Positions 1 through 9,013 are shown, counted from the stretch's first letter. The stretch: DNA of 64,000 nt from Ilyomonas sp963790435 (GCA_963790435.1 CAWBOI010000001.1:434001-498000), one strand, 5' to 3'. The notes: generated by a model not told the origin, from the letters alone. Translations and numbers: made by a program.

Positions 1-1184
1 GATGTGCCGCCGGTTGATAAATTGGCGGTTGATTTCAATAAAACCAATTCTCCTGTTAATGGCACGGTATCTAAGTTGTAACCTTTTTCGGATAGCATTT
101 TATGAGTGTCGTTATCTACTGTGATTTGTGTCAATACTTTTTCATGTCCATAACCACGGCGCGGGTCTTTGTTCACTTCATCAATCAACTGTTGAACGTT
201 GTGTTCGCCGTCACCAATTACAGAGGCTGGTGTGCGAAGGGCAGCACAAATGAATTTATAATTTACTACTAAAATTCTAAAATCAACACCTACAATAAAC
301 CGTTCAACAATAACGCTGCGGCTGTATCGCTGCGCGTTTTGCAGAGCCGCTACCGCCATTTCCCACGAAATGATATTGGTTGTATTTCCTTTGCCATGAT
401 TACCATCAATCGGCTTTATTACCAACGGATAACCATAACGGTCAATCGCTCTATGCAAGTCTTCTTCGTCTCTTACTACGGTTCCGCTCGGCACCGGAAT
501 TTGAGCGTCGCCCAGCAGGCGTTTGGTTTCTTCTTTATCGCCTGCAATGTCAACCGCTATGGTGCTTGTGGTGGATGCAATGGTAGCACGGATTCGTTTT
601 TGATGAACACCATAACCCAACTGCACAAGGCTTTGATTGTTGAGACGGATGTATGGAATGCCACGCTTCGCGGCTTCTTCCACAATGGAGCCGGTAGAAG
701 GCCCAAGCCGCGTGTCTTCTCGTATTTCGCGCAACTTTTGTATGTCTTCCTGCAAAGGGTATTCAGTATTGTCAATCAGAGCCTGCGCAACTCTTACCGC
801 CGCACGCGCAGCATAAACGCCGGCTTCTTCTTCCATGTAATCAAACACTACAAAGTATTCACCTTCCTTGCCTGTGCCGCGGGTTCTTCCAAAGCCGCAA
901 TCCATGCCTGCTAAAGTCTGCAATTCCAAAGCAATGTGCTCTATCACATGGCCCATCCAGGTTCCTTCTTTCACACGCTCAAAAAAGCCACCTTCATGGT
1001 CTTCACTGCAACGGTGCTCGTACATACTTGGCAACAGCGTTTCAATGCGTTGGGAGAAGCCTTCAATGGTGTTGGTGGGGCGTTGTTCCAGCTCTTCCAA
1101 ATCAAGCGTCATTTGAATAAGCTTGCCACGGCGGATGCTCCAGTAATTGGGACCTCTTAGTGCTTTGATGTCTTTTATTTTCAT
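1..1184 (-). CDS. cphA: Cyanophycin synthetase, N-terminal 394 residues (cut by window edge)
   Basis: The reading frame opens at an ATG at 1184 (MKIKDIKALRGPNYWSIRRG) and runs off the left edge without a stop. Cyanophycin synthetase polymerises aspartate and arginine into the storage polymer cyanophycin using ATP. The visible part covers the N-terminal domain (HVIEHIALELQTLAGMDCGFG around residues 85-105, typical of CphA) and the first part of the ATP-grasp domain, with RYGYPLVIKPIDGNHGKG near residues 270-287. About half of the usual 850-900 residues is present. The window holds a cyanophycinase at 2317, which strongly supports the call. Antisense frames inside this gene (339-914, 868-1160) are shadows. 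The C-terminal Mur-ligase-like domain lies outside the window and cannot be checked. Confidence 0.95.
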   Translation of the reverse strand, partial: MKIKDIKALRGPNYWSIRRGKLIQMTLDLEELEQRPTNTIEGFSQRIETLLPSMYEHRCSEDHEGGFFERVKEGTWMGHVIEHIALELQTLAGMDCGFGRTRGTGKEGEYFVVFDYMEEEAGVYAARAAVRVAQALIDNTEYPLQEDIQKLREIREDTRLGPSTGSIVEEAAKRGIPYIRLNNQSLVQLGYGVHQKRIRATIASTTSTIAVDIAGDKEETKRLLGDAQIPVPSGTVVRDEEDLHRAIDRYGYPLVIKPIDGNHGKGNTTNIISWEMAVAALQNAQRYSRSVIVERFIVGVDFRILVVNYKFICAALRTPASVIGDGEHNVQQLIDEVNKDPRRGYGHEKVLTQITVDNDTHKMLSEKGYNLDTVPLTGELVLLKSTANLSTGGT

Positions 1185-1580
1185 AAGAAGAATTTTTGCT
1201 TTTGAACCACAACTTGTCCCGATTCATTAAGAGAGACACAGGAAGAAGGATTAAGAAACTTTGTGTTTTTTTGATATAATAAACCGATGGTTTTTACCGC
1301 CTCAATTTATTGCATATTTTGATAGATAGATAAAAATTAGTCTTGCTGCATTGAGGAGATTTGTTTTTGCCATTATTTCTGCCAATTGCTTCCACTTTGT
1401 TCAAATATTGCTTTTTTGGTTTTGCACATATTTATGAAGAATGACAAAATCATCACGATAACATTTTTATGCCATTTACAAACCTTTCAACCTTAAAATA
1501 TTTTAATGAGAAATGTGTGCGGCCATGTTTTATTTTGCCTCTTTATCAATCATTTTACACCAAACATTATCTGGCTGTTT
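1185..1580. other. Divergent intergenic region between cphA and an outer membrane protein gene
   Basis: This is 396 bases of AT-rich DNA with no convincing reading frame. It must hold the promoters for both divergent genes, but I found no TTTG-N19-TAnnTTTG pair of good quality. It contains two copies of the window's dispersed motif: TTTGTTTTTGCC at 1360-1371 and TTTGGTTTTGCACATATTT at 1415-1433. Confidence 0.6.
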
Positions 1581-2162
1581 ATGACAAAAAAAATCACTTG
1601 TCTGTGTTCGCTCCTTTTCTTGCTCAATTGTTTCAGTGCATCAGCACAAAGTTTTATGCAAAGCCTTGGATTAACGCCTGCAGTCTTGTTTGCAAAAGAT
1701 CAATACGGTAATAAATTCTCGCTTTTCCAAACCAACTTTACTTACTTTCCAAGATACAATTTTGTTGAAAACGAAAACTCTTCCATCAGCATTGGCGCGC
1801 CGGTTGGAGCGGGTGTGGGTATTGTAAACAGTGATAGCGGCGATCCGGGCGTCGGCTTTTCATTCGATTTGCCGGCAGTTGTGGATTATAACATCGGCTG
1901 CAAATCAACACCGGAAACTGAAACCTATTTTGGTGGCTATCTGGGCGCTGGTTTTGGCTATTCTCAAAACACGGTTTCCGGTACTTCTTATTCCAATATC
2001 AAAGCCAGTTCATACGGACCGTTGTTGCGCGCGGGCGTTCGCATTGGCTCTGCAAAAGAGAACTGGCGCGGACATGCTGTTACCATTGGTTTTTATTACA
2101 AAAAAGGATTGGAAGCGGCGAAATACAATACTGCCGGTTGCAATGTGTTGGTTGATCTGTAA
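1581..2162 (+). CDS. Secreted outer-membrane beta-barrel-like protein, function unknown
   Basis: A 193-residue protein beginning MTKKITCLCSLLFLL with a clear Sec signal peptide ending at SASAQ (about residue 22). The ATG at 1581 is preferred over the upstream in-frame ATG at 1506 because it places the signal peptide at the N-terminus. The mature part is rich in Gly, Tyr and alternating polar/hydrophobic residues (GAGVGIVNSDSG, YFGGYLGAGFGYSQ, LRAGVRIGS, AVTIGFYYKKGLE), the texture of a small outer membrane barrel. I recognise no specific family. It lies between cphA (divergent) and cphB (155 bases downstream, same strand), but nothing in the sequence ties it to cyanophycin. Confidence 0.7.
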   Translation: MTKKITCLCSLLFLLNCFSASAQSFMQSLGLTPAVLFAKDQYGNKFSLFQTNFTYFPRYNFVENENSSISIGAPVGAGVGIVNSDSGDPGVGFSFDLPAVVDYNIGCKSTPETETYFGGYLGAGFGYSQNTVSGTSYSNIKASSYGPLLRAGVRIGSAKENWRGHAVTIGFYYKKGLEAAKYNTAGCNVLVDL

Positions 2163-2316
2163 ATGAGTAAAGGAGTAGTAAAAAATACAATCTTCAATTA
2201 GCCAGGCACTCCAAAAGAGTATGCAGTCTTTAACAGCAAATAAAAATTCATCACTTATATTTGTTCGATTCACTATTCTCTTTACCGATTGCCTGCCGAA
2301 ACTAAAGTGAGAAAAC

Positions 2317-3207
2317 ATGCTGATACCGACAGGGAAATTGATAGCTATTGGCGGTGCCGAGGACAAAGGCACTCAAACAGAAAGAGGCGATGTTTATAAA
2401 AATAATCTCAACTTTTTTGAGCTGGGTATTTTGCGCCGCGTTGTTGAAGAGATGGGTGGGCTTGATAAGCACATTGAAGTGGTTACAACAGCTTCTACCA
2501 TTCCGTTTGAAGTGGGCGAAAACTATGTAAAAGCCTTTACCATTATTGGCTGCACCCGTGTAGGCGTCATGCACATTCGCAACCGTGAAGAAGCTACAAA
2601 AAAAGAGTATTTACAACGCCTGGAAAGTTGCGATGGTGTAATGTTTACCGGCGGTAACCAGATGCGGTTAACCGCAACCTTTGGCGGTACAGAATTTTTA
2701 AAAATATTGCACAACCGTTATTATACCGACGACTTTGTTATTGCCGGAACATCAGCCGGCGCGATGGCAATGAGCAGCACCATGATTTATGAAGGCAATC
2801 CGTTTCATGCGCATTTGAAAGGAGAAGTGAAACTCACAACAGGTTTGCGCTTTACCGATAAAGTCATCTTCGATTCGCATTTCGAAAAACGGGGCCGTTT
2901 TGTAAGACTGGCGCAGGCCGTGGCTTCTAACCCCGGCTGCATTGGCATTGGCTTAGGAGAAGATACCGCCATGATTGTAAGTAAAGGCGACGATATGGAA
3001 GTGATTGGCAGTGGCTTGAACGTAATTATTGACGGGCACGACATCATTCATTCCAACATTGCCGACATCCCCGAAGGCAATCCGATGAGCATTGAAAATC
3101 TGCGCGTTCATTTTTGCGCGCGTGGCAATGGATACATCCTCAGTGAGCGAAAGTTTATAGAAAAAATGGGCAAAGAAACCACACCGCACATGGTGAATGT
3201 GTTTTGA
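2317..3207 (+). CDS. cphB: Cyanophycinase
   Basis: A 296-residue peptidase of family S51, which cleaves cyanophycin to beta-Asp-Arg dipeptides. Diagnostic features are the N-terminal KLIAIGGAEDKG, FTGGNQMR at 110-117, the nucleophile Ser146 in GTSAGAMAMS, DSHFEKRGR around 192-200, and GIGLGEDTA. The length is typical of CphB. There is no signal peptide, so it acts in the cytoplasm, where cyanophycin granules form. A TATATTTG hexamer-like -7 element at 2256-2263 lies 53 bases upstream, but its -33 partner is poor. With cphA at 1-1184 the cell appears able both to store and to mobilise nitrogen as cyanophycin. Confidence 0.95.
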   Translation: MLIPTGKLIAIGGAEDKGTQTERGDVYKNNLNFFELGILRRVVEEMGGLDKHIEVVTTASTIPFEVGENYVKAFTIIGCTRVGVMHIRNREEATKKEYLQRLESCDGVMFTGGNQMRLTATFGGTEFLKILHNRYYTDDFVIAGTSAGAMAMSSTMIYEGNPFHAHLKGEVKLTTGLRFTDKVIFDSHFEKRGRFVRLAQAVASNPGCIGIGLGEDTAMIVSKGDDMEVIGSGLNVIIDGHDIIHSNIADIPEGNPMSIENLRVHFCARGNGYILSERKFIEKMGKETTPHMVNVF

Positions 3208-3268
3208 TGGAAAGGCTGTGAGCCATGAGTTCCGAGAAAAACAACACTTATAAACTGCATTGCGATAC

Positions 3269-4249
3269 TTACCTCGGCAAGTGCATCATCAGTTTATCAA
3301 TTTTGTTTTGCATCAATAAGGCGGAGTTTTTATCAACCAGATAAAATTGGTTTTTACCGCTTGCATTCCATGTATTGCTACCATCTTCTGATATTACAAT
3401 ATTGCCTTCTTTCACATTGTAATAGGGCTGAAAACCAGTAATGGCAATCAGTGTAGTTACTTCATCCCAACTCTTCCTACCGGCACTATCTTCAGCGGCT
3501 TGCGGTATGGAAATGCGAAACACATCTTTCACCGGATTGTGTTGAATGTTTTCATTATGAATGATTGGCAAACCGCATTTGATTCGTTCACCAACTTCAA
3601 ATCCTGAAAAGTAAACGGGCTTTGGAAATTGGGCAAAAGCGGCCTGTGAAGCCTTTACATCTTTAAACACATTGAACTCTTTTCCTTCGGGAAACTTGCC
3701 CGCCATAGATACTAACTTTTTCACTTTTTTTTTCACCAGTTCAGCACCATTTAGAGAAGAATAAACATCGGGCTTTGATTGCAGCAAATTCGCAATGTTG
3801 GTTAAGAAGCCAACGGTGATGATAACAACGCTGTTATCTTTTTGTTTTGCCAATATTTTTCTATACAAAGCAACTGCATCTTCAGCATCTTTATTCAGTT
3901 TGATATGATGCGGATAATTCGCAATCAGGGTATCTGTCCAATGCTGCGAGTCGCGTTGATCAACGGCATATCCTTTTGGAACGCCAACAGGCAAATCGGG
4001 GCGTTTAAAATACGTGTTGAACACATTTATCACAGCGGCAACACCTTCGTATTTGGTGCTTGCCATGGTAGCCAGGATGTTGATGTTACCACTATCAGCA
4101 AACGCATGAAGCACGGCAATAGCGCCGGCATCATCGTAGTCCGGTCCCATGTCGGTATCAAAGATTACCGGCGTTGGCGATGTTTGTTTTTGCGCGAAAA
4201 TTACACCGGAAAAAAAGAGGCAAAAACAAAAGAGAAGCAAGTGTTTCAT
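3269..4249 (-). CDS. Exported nucleoside hydrolase (IUNH family)
   Basis: A 326-residue protein with an N-terminal signal peptide (MKHLLLFCFCLFFSGVIFAQ), so probably periplasmic. The family hydrolyses the N-glycosidic bond of nucleosides to ribose plus base. The metal-binding aspartate cluster DTDMGPDYDD at 31-40 fits the family pattern DTDxGxDxDD, followed by AGAIAVLHA. A late SWDEVTTLIAITG resembles the family's C-terminal catalytic Asp region. Many Bacteroidota carry such exported homologues; substrate (nucleoside or another N-riboside) cannot be told. It is a single gene with GMC oxidoreductase behind it on the same strand (131-base gap). Two copies of the dispersed motif lie in its signal-peptide region (4182-4193 and 4212-4230). 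Confidence 0.88.
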   Translation of the reverse strand: MKHLLLFCFCLFFSGVIFAQKQTSPTPVIFDTDMGPDYDDAGAIAVLHAFADSGNINILATMASTKYEGVAAVINVFNTYFKRPDLPVGVPKGYAVDQRDSQHWTDTLIANYPHHIKLNKDAEDAVALYRKILAKQKDNSVVIITVGFLTNIANLLQSKPDVYSSLNGAELVKKKVKKLVSMAGKFPEGKEFNVFKDVKASQAAFAQFPKPVYFSGFEVGERIKCGLPIIHNENIQHNPVKDVFRISIPQAAEDSAGRKSWDEVTTLIAITGFQPYYNVKEGNIVISEDGSNTWNASGKNQFYLVDKNSALLMQNKIDKLMMHLPR

Positions 4250-4279
4250 TCTATTTTATTTTAACTGCAAAAACGCGGG

Positions 4280-4299
4280 GTTTGTTTTTGCCCATATTT
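4280..4299 (-). repeat. Reference copy of a dispersed 20-bp motif (AAATATGGGCAAAAACAAAC on the minus strand)
   Basis: This is the cleanest copy of a short motif scattered over the window. Exact cores GCAAAAACAAA (either strand) were read near 1360, 4183, 4220, 4281, 4951, 5213, 8966, 8980, 13588, 14348, 18468, 21319, 21691, 24675, 25859, 26288, 35893, 43247, 44161, 46586, 48335, 54433 and 62176. Near copies, mostly with CAAAACCAAA or TAAAAACAAA, include 1415, 8872, 10541, 17081, 26064, 30835, 32896, 33091, 36935, 43326, 48139, 50602, 58926, 59861 and 62950. Two flank types recur upstream of the core: AAATATG and AAAAAGAG. The 19-mer AAATTTGTGCAAAAACAAA occurs at 21683-21701 and, inverted, at 18468-18486. 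Function unknown. Confidence 0.75.
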
Positions 4300-4380
4300 A
4301 CAAAAGGCTATCCGGCATTTGCTAAGTGTCAGACACCTTTTGCAAAACATCTTTATGTCTTTGTGACTTAGCGGTAAGAA

Positions 4381-6111
4381 TTACAGATTCTGCTTCTTTA
4401 ATTCAGCCACCGCAAAGTGTGCAGCACGTGCTGTTAACGCCATATAGGTTAACGAAGGATTTTGGCAAGCCGATGAAGCCATGCAAGCGCCATCGGTAAC
4501 AAAAACATTAGGCGATGACCATACCTGGTTATTACCATTGAGCACCGATGTTTTAGCGTCTTTACCCATGCGCGCCGTTCCCATTTCGTGAATGTCTAAG
4601 CCAGGCGCCTGTTTAGTGTCGTAAGCATAAATATCTGTAAAACCGGCTTTCTCTAACATGCCGGAAGCTTCTGTCAGTGCGTCTTTCAGCATGGCGGCTT
4701 CATTGTCTTTATAGTCACTGCTAATGTGCAAAACAGGCATTCCCCATTCATCTTTTTTGGTTTTATCCAGCCATACTTTGTTGTCTTCATAAGGCAAACA
4801 TTCGCCCATTGTATTCATCCAGAGAAACCAATCACCGGCTTCACTCAAACCATCTTTAAAAGCCGGACCTAAAGCATTGTTGTTATCTGGAATGCCCGTA
4901 GCGCGCGAGCCGCCGCCTGCAATGGCATAGCCGCGAATGAAATCGGTACGTTTGTTTTTGCCCACATTTCTGAAGCGCGGAACGTACACACCGGTTGGCT
5001 TTCTGCCGTAATAATAACTGTCTTGCAAGCCGGTGTATCTGCCTCCGGCTTTACCCCGATAGTTGTGGTGCATGAGATAATGACCGAGCACATCGCTATC
5101 GTTGCCAAAGCCGGCCGGAAAACGATGAGATGTGGAATTTAAAAGTAACAACGTTGTGTTTAATGTGCCACCGTTGATGAAGATAATTTTTGCAAAATAG
5201 TCAGTTGATTGTTTTGTTTTTGCATCAATCACCCGAACGCCGATGGCTCTTCCTTTTTGCTCATCGTAAATGATGGAATGCACAACCGCAAAGGGTTGCA
5301 GCGTTAGGTTGCCGGTTGCTTTTGCGGCTGGAAGGGTAGATGAATTGGAACTAAAATATGCACCAAACGGGCAACCTCTTGCGCACATGTCTCGGTATTG
5401 ACATGGACTTCTGCCGTTCAAACCTTTGGTAAGGTTGGCTGTGCGGGAAGTAATCAATTGCCTGTCTGTATAATTTTGTTGAATGCTGGTTTGCAAATGT
5501 TTTTCGAGTGCGTTCAGTTCCATAGGCGGCATGAACTCGCCATCGGGCAAGTGCGGAATGCCGTCTTTATTTCCACTGATGCCAACAAATTTTTCAACAT
5601 AAGAGTACCAGGGTGAAATGTCTTTATAACGAATGGGCCAATCAATGCCATGACCATCTTTTGCAGCCGCTTCAAAATCCAAGTCGCTCCAACGTTGCGT
5701 CCATCTTCCCCATATCAAACTTTTGCCTCCCACCTGATAACCGCGTATCCAATCAAATGGCTTGTCTTGCAGGTAAGGATGTTCTTTGTCTTTTACAAAA
5801 AAGTGCTCGGTAGCTTCAGTAAAAGCATAACATCGGGAAACGATGGGATTATCATCCAATGTTTGTTTGGAAAGCATTATGTTGTGGTGTTTGAAGTTCC
5901 ACAAATCGGTGGTTGCAGTAGGGTAATCTTTGATGTGCTCTACATTTCTGCCGCGTTCCAACACCAATGTTTTCAAGCCAAGCTCACACAGTTCTTTCGC
6001 AGCCCATCCACCGCTGATGCCGCTGCCAACTACAATGGCATCATAGGTATTTTGCGCAACGCCTTTTGTGTTGAGGTTGATTTGTTTGGTACTATCGTTA
6101 TTGAAACCCAT
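4381..6111 (-). CDS. GMC family FAD-dependent oxidoreductase
   Basis: A 576-residue flavoprotein. The ADP-binding fold is at the N-terminus (DAIVVGSGISGGWAAKEL, about 24-41, GxGxxG), followed by the GMC-type YQVGGKSLIWGRWTQRW region and, near the C-terminus, LDIHEMGTARMG and NPSLTYMALTARAA, which match the GMC C-terminal catalytic domain. A cysteine cluster CQYRDMCARGCPFG (about 240) is seen in the sugar/gluconate dehydrogenase-like branch. There is no signal peptide or Tat motif. The likely reaction is oxidation of an alcohol or sugar, with electrons passed to a carrier rather than oxygen. It follows a small unknown gene and a PQQ/cytochrome dehydrogenase on the same strand. A close paralogue is at 43341-45062. 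Confidence 0.9.
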   Translation of the reverse strand: MGFNNDSTKQINLNTKGVAQNTYDAIVVGSGISGGWAAKELCELGLKTLVLERGRNVEHIKDYPTATTDLWNFKHHNIMLSKQTLDDNPIVSRCYAFTEATEHFFVKDKEHPYLQDKPFDWIRGYQVGGKSLIWGRWTQRWSDLDFEAAAKDGHGIDWPIRYKDISPWYSYVEKFVGISGNKDGIPHLPDGEFMPPMELNALEKHLQTSIQQNYTDRQLITSRTANLTKGLNGRSPCQYRDMCARGCPFGAYFSSNSSTLPAAKATGNLTLQPFAVVHSIIYDEQKGRAIGVRVIDAKTKQSTDYFAKIIFINGGTLNTTLLLLNSTSHRFPAGFGNDSDVLGHYLMHHNYRGKAGGRYTGLQDSYYYGRKPTGVYVPRFRNVGKNKRTDFIRGYAIAGGGSRATGIPDNNNALGPAFKDGLSEAGDWFLWMNTMGECLPYEDNKVWLDKTKKDEWGMPVLHISSDYKDNEAAMLKDALTEASGMLEKAGFTDIYAYDTKQAPGLDIHEMGTARMGKDAKTSVLNGNNQVWSSPNVFVTDGACMASSACQNPSLTYMALTARAAHFAVAELKKQNL

Positions 6112-6184
6112 GTGTTTTGTTGATGCAAAAAGTTGCTGTTGTATTATATCGTATCAAATAGACACACCTTTAAAATTGTTGTGC

Positions 6185-6700
6185 TTACAAGTTTTTAAAT
6201 CTTGTTAATGAGTTCCAATATCTTCCCATTTGACCACGCATTTTCATTTTTTCTTTATCAATTTTATCGGGCAGTTGATTATTTTGCTCATTTACAACTT
6301 TCGTATCAAAACCTTTAAATGATTGATACGCCTCAAAAACATCTTTCCAGCCAAAATAGTAATTAAGCATCCAAACAAACTCATCATCAATTTTATGATT
6401 TGCAATGAATTTATATAACTGTTGGATAATTTCTTCTGTAGCTTTTTCATCCAATTCCGAGATTCCCATCAAATAAGGTGGCTCTGTTTGTGCGTACCAT
6501 TGAATAAAAAGTCCGCGCTTTAAAGCTTCGATATTATGAGAAGATAAATCCGCATATGCTTTATGCACTTTTTTATACCTTATAAAAATGTTACTTAGTT
6601 GTTCGTCGGATTCTTTCGACCGGGATTTATGAACAAGACTATGGACTTTAAAATATAAGTCATCCTCGTTGTAAGCCAATTCTTGAAGTGTCTTATCCAT
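6185..6700 (-). CDS. Hypothetical protein, 171 residues
   Basis: A soluble, charged, helix-rich protein (MDKTLQELAYNEDDLYFKVH...) with no signal peptide or membrane segment. Aromatic-rich stretches such as KRGLFIQWYAQTEPPYLMG and FVWMLNYYFGWKDVFEAYQ are distinctive, but I do not recognise a family. It lies 15 bases downstream of the PQQ dehydrogenase gene and 73 bases upstream of the GMC oxidoreductase gene, so it may be co-transcribed with them. It is not the gluconate 2-dehydrogenase subunit 3 that often pairs with GMC enzymes, since it lacks the Tat signal and size of that family. Coding is supported by uninterrupted length and sensible composition only. Confidence 0.65.
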   Translation of the reverse strand: MDKTLQELAYNEDDLYFKVHSLVHKSRSKESDEQLSNIFIRYKKVHKAYADLSSHNIEALKRGLFIQWYAQTEPPYLMGISELDEKATEEIIQQLYKFIANHKIDDEFVWMLNYYFGWKDVFEAYQSFKGFDTKVVNEQNNQLPDKIDKEKMKMRGQMGRYWNSLTRFKNL

Positions 6701-6715
6701 TTACGTTATTTTTAT

Positions 6716-8914
6716 TTATTGGCTGTTTGATCCTTTCTCCGGCAATGCAAACGCCACATAGCTATCGCCGGATTTAGTTCCCAACTTTCCACCACCGCAA
6801 GCAATTACAATAAATTGCTTTCCATTCACTTCATAAGTAGCAGGTGTGGCAAAGGCAGCAGCCGGTAATTTGGTTTGCCACAACAACTTACCCGTTCGCT
6901 TGTTGTAAACTCTAAACATGCCATCTTTCGTAGCGCCAACGAACAACAAACCGCCTTTTGTAACCACAGGTCCGCCATAGTTTTCACAACCTGTATTGGC
7001 TGGTGCACCCGGATATTGATTTTCGCCAAACGGCTGCTTCCATAAGTACTCGCCGGTGTTTAAATCAATAGCGTTGATAACACCCCAGGGCGGCGTTAAA
7101 CCTGGAAGTCCGCTCCTTGTATAAAACTTATTATAACCCGAAATTTCGTAAGGCAATGCCCGAAAAGAATCAACCGCTGTAAGCTTCGATTCATACTTTT
7201 GGTTTTGCTCATTTTTTAAGTTCAATACAAACGATGCAATGGCTTCTTTGTCTATTTCGGGCAGGTATTGAAATGCAGGCATCATGCGTCTTCCAACATT
7301 GATGAAAGAAATAAATTGGTCTTTGTTCAGCTTCTTATTGATGTCAACAATTGAAGGATAATTGCCGCCTCCTTTTCTATCAGGTCCGTGGCAAGCCATA
7401 CAATTGGCTTTGTACAAACGAGGTCCGGCTTGTGCGAAAGTTTCCTGATGTTCGGCAGGATTGATGTCGAACATTTGCAGTATCCAAGCCATCTGGTTAT
7501 CGTTGGTGTACAATACGCCGGTTTCGGCGTCAACCGCAGGACCACCGTACTCGGCACCCCCATCAAAGCCCGGAAAAATGATGGTTCCGGTTTTTGATTG
7601 CGGCATGAACATTCTGCCGGTATGAATTACGCCCAACAACTGTTTTACCGAATCGTATTCTTTTTTGGGCAAGTTTGGATTGACATCATTTTGTGTCAAC
7701 GCTTGCCGCACAAATGGTGCAGGCTTTTGGGGAATGGGTTGCGTAGGCCACAGCTTCTCTCCCACCAAATCAGTAGCCGTATCAACCGGTGTTTCTTTTA
7801 CAGGGAAAAGCGGGTTGCCATTGTCGCGGTCAAACAAAAACACAAAACCGGTTTTAGTGGTTTGTGCAACCGCATCAATCTTCTTTCCATCATGGTTAAC
7901 AGTTAACAATACGGGTGCAGAAGAAGGATCATAATCCCAGGTATCATGATGCAAATATTGAAAATGCCATTTCTTTTTTCCGGTTGCAGCATCCAGCGCT
8001 AACATGCAATCGGCATACAAGTCAGAGCCCTTTCTTTTGCCCCCATAAAAATCCATAGATGCAGAGCCGATGGGAATATAAGCGATGCCGCGTTGCTGGT
8101 CAATCGTCATGCCCATCCAGTTGTTGGCGCCGCCGGTGTATTTGTAAGCGTTTTTATCTTCCCATGTTTCATAGCCGGGTTCGCCGGGATGCGGAATGGT
8201 GTGAAACTGCCACACAATTTTTCCCGTTCTTACATTGTAAGCGCGAATGTCGCCGGGTGCCGCGTCCATACCTTCGCTCACGCGGGTTCCGCACAACAAT
8301 AAATCTTTATAAACTGATGGCGGTGAAGTTTCGGTTACAAACAAATCTTTAAGGGCACCTTCCAATTGCAAGCCATCATGCAAATCAACTTTCCCCCTAT
8401 TTCCAAAACCCGTAATGATTTTACCTGTAGTAGCATCCAAACAAATTAAGTAAGGACCAGCAGCATAAAAAATGCGCTTGTCATCTTTTCCATCGCTCCA
8501 GTAGGTTACGCCGCGGTTGTTGTTTAAATTGAAGTGCCCGTTTTTATCTTCGGTAATGCTGTCGTAAGGCGAGTACATCCATTTTTGCTTGCCGGTAGCA
8601 GCATCTACTGCAAACACTTTTAGCATAGGTGAAGTAAAGTACATCGTGCCATCAATAACAATGGGATTGCATTGAATTTGTGAATGTGCAGCCGTGTCCA
8701 TATCTCCGGTATGAAACTCCCAGGCTACCTGCAACCCGCTTACATTACTTGTATCAATCTGCGTTAAAGAAGAATACTTATTGCCATCGGAATTGCCGGT
8801 GGCTTTTGTCCAGCTGTTGTAGTCTGTGGTTGATGAATTGTTGTTTGTACAAGAAAAAAAGAGGATGATAAAAAAAGAGGCAAAACAAAACCTGCGAAGG
8901 AAGATGGTAAGCAT
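6716..8914 (-). CDS. PQQ-dependent dehydrogenase with fused cytochrome c domain (quinoprotein glucose/alcohol dehydrogenase-like)
   Basis: A 732-residue lipoprotein: signal peptide with lipobox ending at Cys22 (FFSC). The body is an eight-bladed quinoprotein propeller with repeated W-docking motifs such as AVDAATGKQKWMY (about 102), NVRTGKIVWQF (about 227), ALDAATGKKKWHF (about 307), DLNTGEYLWKQPF and YNKRTGKLLWQT. A cytochrome c insert carries the haem motif CMACH at 505-509 with a following methionine-rich RRMMPAFQYLP. The family oxidises sugars or alcohols in the periplasm with PQQ and passes electrons through haem to the respiratory chain. The upstream SusC/SusD operon and downstream GMC oxidoreductase point to sugar oxidation. 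Substrate not determined; no PQQ biosynthesis genes are visible. Confidence 0.9.
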   Translation of the reverse strand: MLTIFLRRFCFASFFIILFFSCTNNNSSTTDYNSWTKATGNSDGNKYSSLTQIDTSNVSGLQVAWEFHTGDMDTAAHSQIQCNPIVIDGTMYFTSPMLKVFAVDAATGKQKWMYSPYDSITEDKNGHFNLNNNRGVTYWSDGKDDKRIFYAAGPYLICLDATTGKIITGFGNRGKVDLHDGLQLEGALKDLFVTETSPPSVYKDLLLCGTRVSEGMDAAPGDIRAYNVRTGKIVWQFHTIPHPGEPGYETWEDKNAYKYTGGANNWMGMTIDQQRGIAYIPIGSASMDFYGGKRKGSDLYADCMLALDAATGKKKWHFQYLHHDTWDYDPSSAPVLLTVNHDGKKIDAVAQTTKTGFVFLFDRDNGNPLFPVKETPVDTATDLVGEKLWPTQPIPQKPAPFVRQALTQNDVNPNLPKKEYDSVKQLLGVIHTGRMFMPQSKTGTIIFPGFDGGAEYGGPAVDAETGVLYTNDNQMAWILQMFDINPAEHQETFAQAGPRLYKANCMACHGPDRKGGGNYPSIVDINKKLNKDQFISFINVGRRMMPAFQYLPEIDKEAIASFVLNLKNEQNQKYESKLTAVDSFRALPYEISGYNKFYTRSGLPGLTPPWGVINAIDLNTGEYLWKQPFGENQYPGAPANTGCENYGGPVVTKGGLLFVGATKDGMFRVYNKRTGKLLWQTKLPAAAFATPATYEVNGKQFIVIACGGGKLGTKSGDSYVAFALPEKGSNSQ

Positions 8915-8956
8915 AAGCGTTATAAAAAATGAGTGGCAAGATAAACGTTTGCATTA

Positions 8957-8998
8957 AAAAAGAGGCAAAAACAAAAGCTTTTGTTTTTGCCTCTTTTT
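8957..8998 (-). terminator. Perfect 42-bp palindrome acting as probable terminator of the SusCD operon
   Basis: Left arm 8957-8977 and right arm 8978-8998 are exact reverse complements of 21 bases with no spacer, ending in a run of five T on either strand. It lies 15 bases beyond the susD-like stop codon and 42 bases upstream of the PQQ dehydrogenase start. Each arm is one copy of the dispersed motif (AAAAAGAGGCAAAAACAAAA). In RNA it would form a long hairpin followed by U residues, so a rho-independent terminator is the simplest reading. Confidence 0.75.
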
Positions 8999-9013
8999 AT
9001 AGAAGATGAAAGA

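Noticed and set aside
339..1160. Several plus-strand frames of 70-190 codons
   Set aside because: They are antisense shadows of the cphA reading frame, which has clear family motifs; their translations have no plausible protein texture.
2256..2263. TATATTTG as a promoter for cphB
   Set aside because: The -7 element fits, but the nearest -33-like sequence (TTTA 2229-2232) has a 23-base spacing, so the match is too poor to list as a feature.
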